Shown one piece after another: positions 17,801 through 26,964 of a stretch of DNA of 64,000 nt. This stretch comes from an uncultured Pseudomonadota bacterium (lineage in GTDB: Bacteria; Pseudomonadota; Gammaproteobacteria; Burkholderiales; JALYOK01). Under the pieces are notes generated by a model. That model was not told where the DNA came from and did no database searches. It saw nothing but the letters and a program-made list of their open reading frames with translations. Every line of letters starts with the position of its first letter. Positions within the stretch are counted from its first letter, which is position 1. The position numbers and the translations under genes are program-made. The stretch lies in NCBI GenBank assembly GCA_902826775.1, contig CADEHE010000001.1, positions 248,001 to 312,000 on the forward strand, given 5' to 3'.

Positions 17801-18988
17801 ATCCGGCACGCGCGTGCGCGCGAGGATGGGAGCGCGTGCAGTGTCGAACAATCCGCCGTTGTAAGCGGGCAGGCCGATCGCATCGTCGCCGTTGGCAATC
17901 GCGGTGAACAGGTTTTGCAGTTCGCCCCAGTATTTGGGCACGGTATTGGAGAAGGTCGCGGAAAGCTGGCGCTTGTCACGGATTTCCTCGCGCAAACGCC
18001 GGATGCTATAGGCGAAATAGCGAGCATCGCGCAGGGGCAGAAGCTGGCGGTCTTCGGCGAAGAAAACGAACAGCAGCCGGTAGAGCAGAACCAGCGTGGC
18101 TTCGCGCAAGCCATCAAGGTAGGCGCGCGTGAGTGCTCCATGCTCATCGCGTTGGGCTTGGCCGTCGCCCGCCGCAAGCGCGTTGGCTAGATCCGGGAAA
18201 ATCTCTGCGAAGACGCGCTCGCCAAGATCCTGCGAGACTTTCTCTTCGTAGAAGCGCGCTTCGTCCAGCGCGTAAGCGTGAAAGCTGCGGCGTTGTGTGT
18301 CCCAGGCTTGCGGCTCGAACGCCTCGCGATGAAATAGCAAGTAGAAAAGCTTGAGCGTGTGCTCCGGCGCAAGAGCGTCGAGCGGGGCTTGAATGCCCGG
18401 CAAGCGCAATGTCGCTCCGAGATCGACCTCGAAGAATTCTTCGGCACGCGAGCGCGCGCCTTGCCAGTACAAGCGCCAAACGCTGCCGTTGGTCAGTATG
18501 CCCCAGCGAATCGCCCGATCGGAGGCTACCTCGACGCTCGATAGGTAGCGCAAGATTTGGTTCGATGGTGTGCCGGGATCAAGCAGATCGCGCGTATCGC
18601 CGCGATCCAACGACCGGAGCCACCGCTTGGCCTCCAGAACAGCGATGCCGTGTTTGTAGTACGCGGCATCGCGGCTTTCGCGCAGCGCTTTTTGTTTCGC
18701 GGCCTGATCCAAGAACAACAAGTGGTCGGGCACATCTTCCCGACGCGTGGCTGACGAGTTAACCTGCGGCAGGTTAAGTTCTTCCCATCCGAGCAGGTTC
18801 AGCGTGGGAACGATGATCGTGTTTTCGGTAACGGCCTCGTTCAGCGTGCTGGTCGCGTCGACATGCGAGTACACCCTGCTCATCTGCTGAACGAACTCCG
18901 CGAACTTTTCGGCGGACAGATTCTGCCAAGGCTGCGATTCAAGAACCGCCTCCGAGAGAAAAATTTGAGTAAAGAGTTGTCCTTGCAT
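14864..18988 (-). CDS. Eco57I-like type IIG restriction-modification protein
   Basis: A 1374-residue protein with an N-terminal nuclease-like region (a LEAKRW motif near residue 118 gives the E-x-K of a PD-(D/E)xK site) and a gamma-class N6-adenine DNA methyltransferase core: motif I CDPAMGSGHFL near residue 525 and motif IV IGNPPWD near 825. The C-terminal part should hold the target-recognition region. Restriction and modification in one chain is the type IIG pattern. No separate specificity or methylase gene is adjacent, and no BREX genes are seen, so it looks like a solitary system. The ATG at 18988 has no clear ribosome site. The reading frame is unbroken. Confidence 0.9.
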   Translation of the reverse strand: MQGQLFTQIFLSEAVLESQPWQNLSAEKFAEFVQQMSRVYSHVDATSTLNEAVTENTIIVPTLNLLGWEELNLPQVNSSATRREDVPDHLLFLDQAAKQKALRESRDAAYYKHGIAVLEAKRWLRSLDRGDTRDLLDPGTPSNQILRYLSSVEVASDRAIRWGILTNGSVWRLYWQGARSRAEEFFEVDLGATLRLPGIQAPLDALAPEHTLKLFYLLFHREAFEPQAWDTQRRSFHAYALDEARFYEEKVSQDLGERVFAEIFPDLANALAAGDGQAQRDEHGALTRAYLDGLREATLVLLYRLLFVFFAEDRQLLPLRDARYFAYSIRRLREEIRDKRQLSATFSNTVPKYWGELQNLFTAIANGDDAIGLPAYNGGLFDTARAPILARTRVPDAQLAPVIDALSRRSDVLKAWINYRDLSVSHLGSIYERLLEYTLVQEATRIVAKPSSFARKITGSYYTHDDLVQLIIRETVGRLIHEKAAAFDDLVKRFKKKSALTPPNWEALDSIDPASNMLKLQVCDPAMGSGHFLVTLVDYLADQVLEQLFHAEAAVAAQPWAAHLVERGRPWQSPEVARIADIRQRILATAREHGWAVDEHQLDDRHIVRRIILKRVIHGVDKNPMAVELAKLALWLHTFTVGAPLSFLDHHLKGGDSLHGERFEVVRNDLYAIGVLLQEGEFKRLEVAARSLAAVADLTDINLIETQESKRLADEAEREVAPLHALLDFWRALRWIAPGWPNPKKVKDDAIRRALAELLSGRHNLAAVVAAGRIGEHAQDPGDVNSLLLRIRQLAAQERFFHWHTAFPTVWPHGTSGNGGFDAVIGNPPWDRIKLQQVEWFAERRLDIARVARAADRKRMIQELESRADPLWQEFALANERAEANARVARECGDFPLLSSGDINIYSLFVERAQALVHNQGIVGLLTPSGIAADKGAAEFFRSVSGSGRLAALYDFENKKVFFPDIHASFKFCALVFAGAARTFAESSCAFFLHDVAELAAAERTLRLTAEDFKLVNPNTGAAPIFRTRRDAEITTRIYREHPVLVDRSSGEEKKAWPVRYVRMFDMTNDSHLFLKRDELEKQGWKPAPLNRWQKGEAVAVPLYEGKMVQMYDHRAADVVLNAENLHRPAQQEEITLAGHQDFARTSMPQYWVEASEVKPANSLGWALGFKEITAPTNMRTMIAALAPGVGFGNKVPILVSGSGDPKTSARSAALLVANMNSFAFDFTLRQKIQGQTINLFILEQLPVIAAARFEEQIGQTKIADFIRQEVLRLSYSAWDLAPFARDLRYVDENGEAKPPFTWDEEDRRQRIARLDALFMHLYGLSKDDAAYILDTFPIVREQDEREFGKFRTKELVLGYMELIAAGQLTRFIA

Positions 18989-19496
18989 TTCGTCAGTCTA
19001 AAGGTTGACAAGAATCCTGTCGTCGGCCTCATTGAACTCATGCACTAACGGAGCGATATACTCACTTTACTATGCGATGTTTAGAAAGCAGTGACCAGCC
19101 ATAAGGTCTTATCCATGGCTAAGTATATCCACCGCTCATGGCCAAAGTGCCTCTCGCCAGTTCGACGACGCCCGCTCGTCTTTTACGCGCGGATCCCGCT
19201 TTCGGTGTATAGGAAACTCTCTCATAACCGCCGGAGCCTCTTCCGCAGGCATTCTCGGATCAAGAAGTTTCGGCGCTTCTCACGGGACGGCCGAGAGTAA
19301 TTGCTATCTTCTGTCCAGCTCGCTTGAGCTCGATGATCAGCGGTTTCGATATGCGGCAGCAGCTCGGCGGGATCGATGTGCCAGATCGCGGGCAAGGCGA
19401 CGACTATACTCGAAAGTACGCGTCTGCCGTCTGTCTGCGCGAGCGTGGCGCAAGCCGTTATACTGGTTTCTTTGCGCCTAGTGCGGAGCTCTGGCT
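18989..19496. other. non-coding accessory stretch, 508 bp
   Basis: No convincing gene. Small open frames occur on both strands (for example 19091-19300 plus) but are rich in Arg and Ser and lack a ribosome site. A minus-strand stretch at about 19265-19440 reads as an uninterrupted frame with an ordinary-looking composition (LPAIWHIDPAELLPHIE), which may be a gene remnant. A TATACT (19459-19464) could be a -10 box for the next gene. Confidence 0.4.
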
Positions 19497-19913
19497 ATGA
19501 AATTCATTCGCATTTTCACCGTCGCAACGATGTTCGGCATTGCAGAGTTCGCGGGCGCACCTGCGCGCGCGGCCGATTTGGAAATTGCCACCGGCCAAGT
19601 CGACGCCATCGTGCAAGCGTTGGGGCTCAAGGAAATTCTGCGCGGAGCGATCACCGAGCAGGACATCGACTCGCTCAATGTTTTCATCAAAGACACGCTT
19701 GCCGGAAAACCGGCGAAACTGCCGGACGATCTGGTCAAGCGCCTGGAGGGCGCGGGCGACAAATTACAGCAGCGGCTCGGGCCGATCTTGGATCTGGTGT
19801 TGAATGTCGCAGCGGAAAAAGCCAAGCAGGCGCTGCGCGAAGGCTTGAAGGACGAGGCCACGCCGCAGCGCGTGCCTGCACCGCCCGCTGCGCGCTCGGG
19901 CCAGCCGATTTAG
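19497..19913 (+). CDS. small exported protein of unknown function
   Basis: A 138-residue protein with a clear signal peptide (MKFIRIFTVATMFGIAEFAG, cleavage near ARA-AD). The mature part is alpha-helical, with no Cys, and ends in a Pro/Ala-rich tail. No family is recognised. CGGAGC lies about 8 nt before the ATG. It stands alone between the restriction-modification gene and uppP, and its base composition fits the core genome. Confidence 0.65.
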   Translation: MKFIRIFTVATMFGIAEFAGAPARAADLEIATGQVDAIVQALGLKEILRGAITEQDIDSLNVFIKDTLAGKPAKLPDDLVKRLEGAGDKLQQRLGPILDLVLNVAAEKAKQALREGLKDEATPQRVPAPPAARSGQPI

Positions 19914-20002
19914 CCTTCCGCAACACGCCGGGCCGCGAGAGCGGCGCCCCCTTTGCCCTGTGCTAGCATGCGCGCTCTTTTGCTCGCGCGGAGCGCTATC
20001 GC

Positions 20003-20812
20003 ATGGATTGGCTTCGACATCTGCACGCCGTTATTCTCGGGATCGTCGAAGGCGCGACGGAATTTCTGCCGGTTTCTTCGACCGGACATTTGATCATTGT
20101 CGGCGATCTGCTCGGCTTCAACAACGATCAGGGCAAGGTGTTCGAGATCGTCATTCAATTGGGCGCCATCTTGGCCGTTTGCTGGGTGTACCGCAAGAAG
20201 CTGATCGACACGCTCCTGTCAATACAGTCCAGGAGTAAATCTCAGCAATTCTTTCTAAATCTTATTGTTGGTTTTATCCCCTCCGGAGTAATAGGGTTGT
20301 TGTTCGCCTCAAGAATCAAAGCGCACCTGTTCAATCCGGTCAGCGTGGCGATCGCGTTGATCCTCGGTGCGCTGGTGATCTTTTGGGTGGAACGTCGCGG
20401 GCAGCCTGCACAAACCGCGCGCGTAAATGAAGTTGATGACATGAGCGCACGCGATGCGCTGATGGTCGGCCTGGCGCAGTGCGTCTCGCTCATTCCCGGC
20501 ACCTCGCGCGCGGGCGCGACCATCATCGGCGGCATGCTGGCGGGCCTGTCGCGCAAAACAGCAACGGAATTTTCGTTCTTCTTGGCGATTCCGACGATGT
20601 TCGCCGCCACCTTCTACGACGTCTTCAAGCATCGCGACTTGCTCAACTCGAGCGATGCGGGCGTGTTCGCCGTCGGCTTTGTCGTGTCGTTTGTCGCCGC
20701 GCTAATCGCGGTGAGGGCGCTGATTCGCTTCGTCTCGAATCACACCTTTCGCGGCTTCGCCTGGTACCGGATTATTCTCGGGGTAGTCGTGCTTTGGTAT
20801 TTTTGGAAGTGA
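20003..20812 (+). CDS. uppP: undecaprenyl-diphosphatase
   Basis: A 269-residue polytopic membrane enzyme (BacA/UppP) that recycles undecaprenyl pyrophosphate in wall synthesis and gives some bacitracin resistance. The active-site motifs [15 protein letters not shown] (residues about 16-30) and [10 protein letters not shown] are intact. Codons 70-105 (about 20215-20315) switch to ATA, AGG, AGA, CTA and AAT, rare in the rest of the gene, although the protein stays conserved. A single-gene unit. Confidence 0.96.
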   Translation: MDWLRHLHAVILGIVEGATEFLPVSSTGHLIIVGDLLGFNNDQGKVFEIVIQLGAILAVCWVYRKKLIDTLLSIQSRSKSQQFFLNLIVGFIPSGVIGLLFASRIKAHLFNPVSVAIALILGALVIFWVERRGQPAQTARVNEVDDMSARDALMVGLAQCVSLIPGTSRAGATIIGGMLAGLSRKTATEFSFFLAIPTMFAATFYDVFKHRDLLNSSDAGVFAVGFVVSFVAALIAVRALIRFVSNHTFRGFAWYRIILGVVVLWYFWK

Positions 20813-20935
20813 AGCGATGCCTTCGGATAAAACGAGGTCGGCGGAACCCCCCCGGCTGGCTAAGAGTCGTCGCCTACGCAGAGCGGAAGAATGCTCGCTT
20901 ACTCTGAGCGGGGAATACTAAGCGTCTGACGAATG

Positions 20936-21118
20936 TCAGATCTCTACCATTTCAAAATCTTCTTTGCGCGCGCCGCACTCCGGGCACACCCAGTTAGGCG
21001 GCACATCTTCCCAGCGGGTGCCGGGCTCGATGCCTTCGTCCGGCGCGCCTTTGGCTTCGTCGTAGATGTAGCCGCAAATGAGGCACATGTAGGTTTTATT
21101 GGCAATTGCTGTGGTCAT
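20936..21118 (-). CDS. rubredoxin
   Basis: A 60-residue rubredoxin: the two Cys pairs ([10 protein letters not shown] and [12 protein letters not shown]) bind one iron, and [21 protein letters not shown] is the typical centre. It carries single electrons in the cytoplasm. AAGGAAG is about 11 nt before the ATG. It is divergent from thiE-hemL, a common betaproteobacterial order. Confidence 0.96.
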   Translation of the reverse strand: MTTAIANKTYMCLICGYIYDEAKGAPDEGIEPGTRWEDVPPNWVCPECGARKEDFEMVEI

Positions 21119-21209
21119 GATTATTCTGGCTTCCTTCGTGCCGGCGAGGACGCCAGCGAAAATCGCGTAATGATAAGGCCAGCGGCCCGGGCAAACAACT
21201 CACGACATC

Positions 21210-21878
21210 ATGCTTAAGTCTGAAAATCTTGCGCCGCGCATCTGCGGCCTGTACGCGCTTACCCCCGACGAAGGCGACACGGCGCGGCTATTGCGGCAAG
21301 TGGCCGCAGCCCTGGACGGCGGTGTGCGCTGGCTGCAGTACCGCAACAAAAGCGCTGACGCTGCCTTGCGCCTGCGCCAAGCACGCGAATTGCAGGCCCT
21401 GTGCGATATGGTAGGCGCGCAGCTTATCGTTAACGATTTTCCCGAACTTGCGGCGGAAGTAGGCGCGGCCGGCGTGCACATCGGCAAAGAAGACCGCGCG
21501 TTGGCGCAGGCTCGGGCAACGCTGGGCGAAAAAGTGATCGGCGCATCCTGCTACAACGAATTGCCGCGCGCGCTTGCCGCGCAAGAGCAAGTCGAATCGC
21601 TCGGCAAGCAAGCGCGTGGGGCGGACTACGTCGCCTTCGGCAGCTTTTTCGCTTCCGGCACCAAACCGAACGCGGTGCGCGCCAGCCTCGATCTACTTCT
21701 CACTGCGCGCGCGCAACTGCATGTGCCGATTGTGGCAATCGGCGGCATTACGCTCGATAATGCCGCATCCGTGATCGCGGCCGGCGCCGACGCCGTGGCG
21801 GTATCGGCTGCGCTGTTTACCGCAACCGACGTAGCCGCGACCGCGCAAGCATTCAACCGACTGTTTGCACCCAACTGA
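21210..21878 (+). CDS. thiE: thiamine-phosphate synthase
   Basis: A 222-residue TIM-barrel enzyme that couples HMP-pyrophosphate and thiazole phosphate to thiamine phosphate. Key pieces are QYRNKSAD, LIVNDFPELA, GVHIGKED, GASCYNELPRA, YVAFGSFFASGTKPNA and VAIGGITLDN. In relatives a thiD gene often lies next to it; here none is present in the window. No TPP riboswitch (THI box) was seen upstream. It ends 24 nt before hemL and is likely co-transcribed with it. Confidence 0.93.
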   Translation: MLKSENLAPRICGLYALTPDEGDTARLLRQVAAALDGGVRWLQYRNKSADAALRLRQARELQALCDMVGAQLIVNDFPELAAEVGAAGVHIGKEDRALAQARATLGEKVIGASCYNELPRALAAQEQVESLGKQARGADYVAFGSFFASGTKPNAVRASLDLLLTARAQLHVPIVAIGGITLDNAASVIAAGADAVAVSAALFTATDVAATAQAFNRLFAPN

Positions 21879-21902
21879 GTACACCGCACCAAGGGCATAG
21901 CC

Positions 21903-23177
21903 ATGACACGCAGTGAACAACTTTTCGCCGAAGCGCAAAACTACATTCCCGGCGGCGTCAATTCACCGGTGCGCGCGTTCCGCGCCGTGGGCGGCACGCC
22001 GATCTTTTTCGAGCGCGGCGCAGGCGCGTATCTGTACGACGCCGACGGCAAGCGCTACATCGACTATGTCGGCTCGTGGGGTCCGCTGATACTCGGCCAC
22101 GCCCATCCGCAAGTCGTTCGCGCCGTGCAGGAGCGCGCGGCGATGGGTCTGAGCTTCGGCGCCCCGACCGAACTGGAAGTCGGGCTGGCCAAGCGGCTGT
22201 GCGGCACGCTCGATCTCGACATGGTGCGTCTGACCAGTTCCGGCACCGAAGCAACAATGACGGCCATTCGCCTGGCGCGGGGCTACACCGGGCGCAACGT
22301 CATCATCAAATTCGAGGGCTGCTACCACGGACACGGCGACGCGCTGCTGGTAAAGGCGGGCTCCGGCGCGCTCACCTTCGGCAACCCGAGTTCGGCCGGC
22401 GTGCCGCCGGAAGTGGTGGCGCACACGCTGGTGCAAGATTTCAACGACGCCGAGCAAATCAAGGAAACGTTCGCGCGCATGGGCGACAAAATCGCCTGCG
22501 TCATCATCGAGCCGGTGGCGGGCAACATGAATTTCGTCGCGCCGAAACCCGGCTATTTGCAGACGCTGCGCGAGCTGTGCACGCAGCACGGCGCAGTGCT
22601 GATTTTCGACGAAGTGATGACCGGATTCCGTTTGGGCCCGACGGGGGCGCAAGGCGTGTTCGGCATCAAGCCCGACTTGGTGACGCTCGGCAAGGTCATC
22701 GGTGGCGGCATGCCCATGGGAGCATTCGGCGGAAAGCGAGAAATCATGGGCAAGATCGCGCCATTGGGGCCGGTGTATCAGGCAGGGACGCTGTCCGGCA
22801 ATCCCGTCGCCGTGACGGCGGGGTTGGAAACGCTGAAGCTGATTTCGGCGCCCGGCTTCTTCGAAGCGCTAGCGGCGAAGACCAAGCGCCTGGTCGACGG
22901 CTTGGTGGCAGCGGCACGCAAACACGGAATCGCCTTTTCCGGCGCTCACTTAGGCGGCATGTTCGGCGTGTTCTTCCGCGCCAACGCACCCACCAGTTAT
23001 GCGGAAGTGATGCAGTCGGACAAGGAACGCTTCAATCGCTTCTTCCACGCCATGCTCCAAGAAGGCGTGTATCTCGCGCCGTCAGCGTATGAAGCGGGGT
23101 TCGTGTCGTCGGTGCACAGCGATGCGGATATCGACGCGACGATCGCGATTGCGGAGAAGATTTTCGCGGGGTACTAA
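21903..23177 (+). CDS. hemL: glutamate-1-semialdehyde 2,1-aminomutase
   Basis: A 424-residue PLP enzyme that makes 5-aminolevulinate from glutamate-1-semialdehyde (C5 haem pathway). The N-terminus is typical ([19 protein letters not shown]), and the PLP-lysine motif is [17 protein letters not shown]. The protein is full length. It ends at 23177, next to an inverted-repeat element. Confidence 0.97.
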   Translation: MTRSEQLFAEAQNYIPGGVNSPVRAFRAVGGTPIFFERGAGAYLYDADGKRYIDYVGSWGPLILGHAHPQVVRAVQERAAMGLSFGAPTELEVGLAKRLCGTLDLDMVRLTSSGTEATMTAIRLARGYTGRNVIIKFEGCYHGHGDALLVKAGSGALTFGNPSSAGVPPEVVAHTLVQDFNDAEQIKETFARMGDKIACVIIEPVAGNMNFVAPKPGYLQTLRELCTQHGAVLIFDEVMTGFRLGPTGAQGVFGIKPDLVTLGKVIGGGMPMGAFGGKREIMGKIAPLGPVYQAGTLSGNPVAVTAGLETLKLISAPGFFEALAAKTKRLVDGLVAAARKHGIAFSGAHLGGMFGVFFRANAPTSYAEVMQSDKERFNRFFHAMLQEGVYLAPSAYEAGFVSSVHSDADIDATIAIAEKIFAGY

Positions 23178-23379
23178 CAAGGCGCAGGGGAACCCCCTGC
23201 CTCCGCGCTCGTTCTAGAGACGCAGTCGCATGAATAGGGTGCGCGACGCGCACCTTGGGGTGAAAAGCAACGGCGGCCCAGCCTCTCAGCTACCTATCGG
23301 TGCGCGCAGCGCACCCGTTTAGGCACAGCGCTTCGAGATCGAGCGCGGGGGCAGGGGGTTCCCCCGCGCCTCGTTTGTT
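23176..23379. repeat. MITE/REPIN-like palindromic element after hemL
   Basis: About 35-bp inverted arms at 23176-23211 and 23340-23379 match with 2 mismatches and one 4-base gap; each holds GGGGAACCCCCTGC or its complement. Between them sit two smaller palindromes: GGTGCGCG-A-CGCGCACC (23238-23254) and GGTGCGC-GCA-GCGCACC (23299-23315). No open frame is inside. The nested build suggests a non-autonomous mobile or REP-doublet element in the gap between convergent hemL and cytochrome c4. Confidence 0.6.
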
Positions 23380-23389
23380 CCGCGCCTCT

Positions 23390-24013
23390 TTATCTCAACC
23401 CGGAGATATACTCCGCCAGCGCCTGCATCTCGTGGTCGCTCAATTTTTCCGCGACCATGCGCATCATCTTGGCGGGATCGTTGGCGCGCTCGCCAGCTCG
23501 GAAGGCTTTTAGCTGCGCCAAAGTGTAATCGCTGTACTGGCCAGCAAGGCGCGGAAATTGTGCGGGAATGCCAGCGCCGTCCGGGCCATGGCAGCCGGAG
23601 CAGGCCGGCACGCCGTTCTTCGCGTTGCCACCCCGATAGAGCTTCGCACCCTCTTTCGTCAGGGCTTCGTCGCGCGCGGCGCGCTCCTTCGGTTTCTGCT
23701 TAGCGAAGTAGGCACCGACGTTTTTCATGTCGTCGGGTGAAAGTGTTGCCGCCATGGGTGCCATAATGGCGTTCTTGCGCTCGCCGGATTTGAAGTTGGC
23801 GATCTGCTTGGCGATATAATCGCCATGTTGGCCGGCAAGACTTGGATTCATCGCGAGCGGGCTGTTGCCATCCACGCCGTGACAGGCGGCGCAAACGCCT
23901 TGCGCAATCGTAGCGCCTTTTGCGCTATCAGCGGCCGAACTACTTCCTGGCGCCGTCATCAGGCCCAGAACCACCCACACTGCTACGCGTGCCGTATTGC
24001 CAAAGCCAAACAT
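23390..24013 (-). CDS. dihaem cytochrome c4
   Basis: A 207-residue exported protein with a signal peptide (start MFGFGNTARVAVW, cleavage near SSA-AD) and two c-type haem sites, VCAACHG and CSGCHG, one per half. Met ligands are probable in MAPMAA and MMRMVAE. Cytochromes c4 shuttle electrons in the periplasm, for example to terminal oxidases. The ATG at 24013 has GAGGG 4 nt upstream; longer in-frame starts lack a signal peptide. It is divergent from engB, 60 bp away. Confidence 0.93.
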   Translation of the reverse strand: MFGFGNTARVAVWVVLGLMTAPGSSSAADSAKGATIAQGVCAACHGVDGNSPLAMNPSLAGQHGDYIAKQIANFKSGERKNAIMAPMAATLSPDDMKNVGAYFAKQKPKERAARDEALTKEGAKLYRGGNAKNGVPACSGCHGPDGAGIPAQFPRLAGQYSDYTLAQLKAFRAGERANDPAKMMRMVAEKLSDHEMQALAEYISGLR

Positions 24014-24073
24014 GCAGCCCTCTTCGATGAATTTGTACTGTAAAGCAGGCTCCATTCTACCGCAGCCCAGCAC

Positions 24074-24958
24074 ATGAGCGGGACAAGCGGCAACGCACGG
24101 GCGGCACAAGCGCTGGCGTGGCTAAACCGCGCCACGTTCGTGCGCTCGGTCGTGGATGCCGCGAACATGCCAGCCGATAGTGCGGCGGAGCTTTGTTTCG
24201 CTGGTCGCTCGAACGCGGGTAAATCGAGCGCCATCAACGCCATCGTCAATCACAATCGTTTGGCGTTCGTGAGCAAACTGCCGGGACGCACGCGGGAGCT
24301 CAATTATTTCGCACTGGGCGCGCGGCGCTACTTGGTCGATCTGCCTGGCTACGGCTACGCCTCGGCAGGGCGCACGCTGCGCCAGAGTTGGGATAAGTTG
24401 ATCGGGCAGTATTTGCTGGGACGCCCGCAACTCATGGCGATCGTGCTCATCATGGACATTCGCCACGCCCCAACGGATATCGACTTGCAGTTGCTCGATT
24501 TTTTGCAGCCGGCGCAGCGCCGCGTGCATATATTGCTGACCAAAGCCGACAAGCTGGCGCGCGGCGCGCGGCTCGATGCACTGAGCAAGATTAGAGCGGC
24601 GATGCAGGAATACGGCCATAGCGTGCAACTTTTTTCCAGCTTGAGCGGCGATGGTGTGGATGAGGCGCGCCTGGCCGTGTGCCAACTGCTTGGCTTGGAT
24701 TTGGCGGCGACACCCCAGGCGACACAACAACTTAAGCAAGGCGCGCAAGAACTGAAGGATTCCGAAGCACGCAGAAAAGCGGACAAGGAATTAGCAAGGA
24801 CAGCACGCACCGAGCGCGCCGCCGAGGCCAAGGCGCCGCGCGAGCGGGTCAGGGATGGCGCAGATAGCGCGCGAAATGCGAAGCGCCCGGGGAACCGCAG
24901 CGCACGAGAGACAAAGAAAGCGCCGCGTCCAACCACACGAGTGCGAATGCGAAAATGA
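24074..24958 (+). CDS. engB: ribosome-biogenesis GTPase with basic C-terminal tail
   Basis: An EngB/YihA GTPase, which aids large-subunit assembly. G1 is GRSNAGKSSAIN (about residue 44), G3 DLPGYGYA, G4 LTKADK. The conserved domain ends near residue 210; the chain runs on for about 85 more residues (to 294) rich in Arg, Lys and Ala, longer than the usual 200-220-residue family member. The tail is in frame, without a break. The family is placed by the GTPase motifs; what the tail does is unknown. Confidence 0.93.
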   Translation: MSGTSGNARAAQALAWLNRATFVRSVVDAANMPADSAAELCFAGRSNAGKSSAINAIVNHNRLAFVSKLPGRTRELNYFALGARRYLVDLPGYGYASAGRTLRQSWDKLIGQYLLGRPQLMAIVLIMDIRHAPTDIDLQLLDFLQPAQRRVHILLTKADKLARGARLDALSKIRAAMQEYGHSVQLFSSLSGDGVDEARLAVCQLLGLDLAATPQATQQLKQGAQELKDSEARRKADKELARTARTERAAEAKAPRERVRDGADSARNAKRPGNRSARETKKAPRPTTRVRMRK

Positions 24959-25031
24959 AACGCTGGGCCAGCTGAAAGCACCTAGCAAGGACAGAAACTT
25001 CCGACGAATCGCGCGTGCCGAGGGCTCGGAA

Positions 25032-25144
25032 TAAAAAGCCCCTGGCAAACCAGGACGTGCCGGGGGAAAACTAAAAACCCCCGGCAAACCACGACCTGCC
25101 GGGGAAAATAAAAAGCCCCCGGCAAAGGGGATTAAAGCCGGGGG

Positions 25145-25145
<1 letters not shown>
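25032..25145 (-). terminator. three tandem terminator-like hairpins facing the minus strand
   Basis: Three imperfect units start at 25032, 25072 and 25109. Each is a GC hairpin (CCCCCGGCA pairing with TGCCGGGG; in the third GCCCCCGGC with GCCGGGGGC) with TAAAAA on its left side. Read on the minus strand each is a hairpin followed by TTTTTA, i.e. an intrinsic terminator. The genes on both sides (engB, hemB) are on the plus strand, so these would stop antisense transcription or end an unannotated minus-strand RNA starting between 25145 and 25290. Confidence 0.6.
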
Positions 25146-26300
<1,155 letters not shown>

Positions 26301-26322
26301 TTCTCACGGCTAGAACTACGCG

Positions 26323-26943
26323 CTAAGTCGGCGCCGCATCTTGTTGCAGCAGCGCTTGCACGTCGGCTATTTTCGCTCTTTCGATGGTGCGTCCGTCAGC
26401 GCGGTGTTTCTGCAGCACGCGCTCATGATCGCGGTCATACACCGAAAGCAGCACGTCCACGCCATCAACATCGACCGTCAAGACGGGCACTTCAACCTGG
26501 CGATCGCCCAGCCACGTACGCCGGCTCGCGACCTCATAATTTAGATTGCGGCTGAGCAAGAACATTTCCACTTCTTTGCAACTATCCGCGAAAAGTTGCA
26601 GATTGACATCGGAATGCTCCCCTGCGGTGCCTGTTAACACCGCCCCGGTGAGGTAGGGCTGAAACTCCGCCAGCAATTGCATGCTGTGCAACGCGATTTG
26701 GCGCAACTGCTTGAGCGCAGCCGGCTGCGCTTCGCTTTGGTACAGCGCCTGGTAGGAACGCAGCGCGGCTTCAATTTCGGCGTTACCTGGGAGATTCTGG
26801 GTATTGGCAATGCCCGCCTGCCGCGCGGCTTTGCGTTTGGCGGCACCGAAATCCTGAATGCCGTCCTCGGCCATGATGCGTGCGGCCACGTAAGCTAGGT
26901 GCTCGCGTGTGGTGTTCTGCCGGGTTTTGCGTGCTTTGGGCAT
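26323..26943 (-). CDS. conserved hypothetical, nucleotidyltransferase-like
   Basis: A 206-residue soluble protein with a basic N-terminus (MPKARKTRQNTTREHLAYVA). The middle LTGTAGEHSDVNLQLFAD loosely recalls a nucleotidyltransferase core (G-S-x-SDxxL), with a further DVDGVDVLLSVYD strand; conventional catalytic spacing cannot be confirmed. Function unknown. It is convergent with hemB (22 bp between stops) and lies just downstream of mrcA on the same strand, so it may be read through from there or, more likely, from its own promoter. Confidence 0.6.
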   Translation of the reverse strand: MPKARKTRQNTTREHLAYVAARIMAEDGIQDFGAAKRKAARQAGIANTQNLPGNAEIEAALRSYQALYQSEAQPAALKQLRQIALHSMQLLAEFQPYLTGAVLTGTAGEHSDVNLQLFADSCKEVEMFLLSRNLNYEVASRRTWLGDRQVEVPVLTVDVDGVDVLLSVYDRDHERVLQKHRADGRTIERAKIADVQALLQQDAAPT

Positions 26944-26964
26944 ATCGGGCGTCCCCGTGAAAAA

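Noticed and set aside
16700..18190. 496-residue plus-strand open frame
   Set aside because: Antisense shadow of the restriction-modification gene, with no ribosome site or recognisable domain.
19091..19300. Small plus-strand gene of 69 codons
   Set aside because: Composition is Arg/Ser-rich, no ribosome site, no similarity recognised.
21119..21209. TPP riboswitch before thiE
   Set aside because: No THI-box sequence or long enough leader in the 91-bp gap.
22076..23092. 338-residue plus-strand open frame
   Set aside because: Out-of-frame shadow of hemL, Arg-rich.
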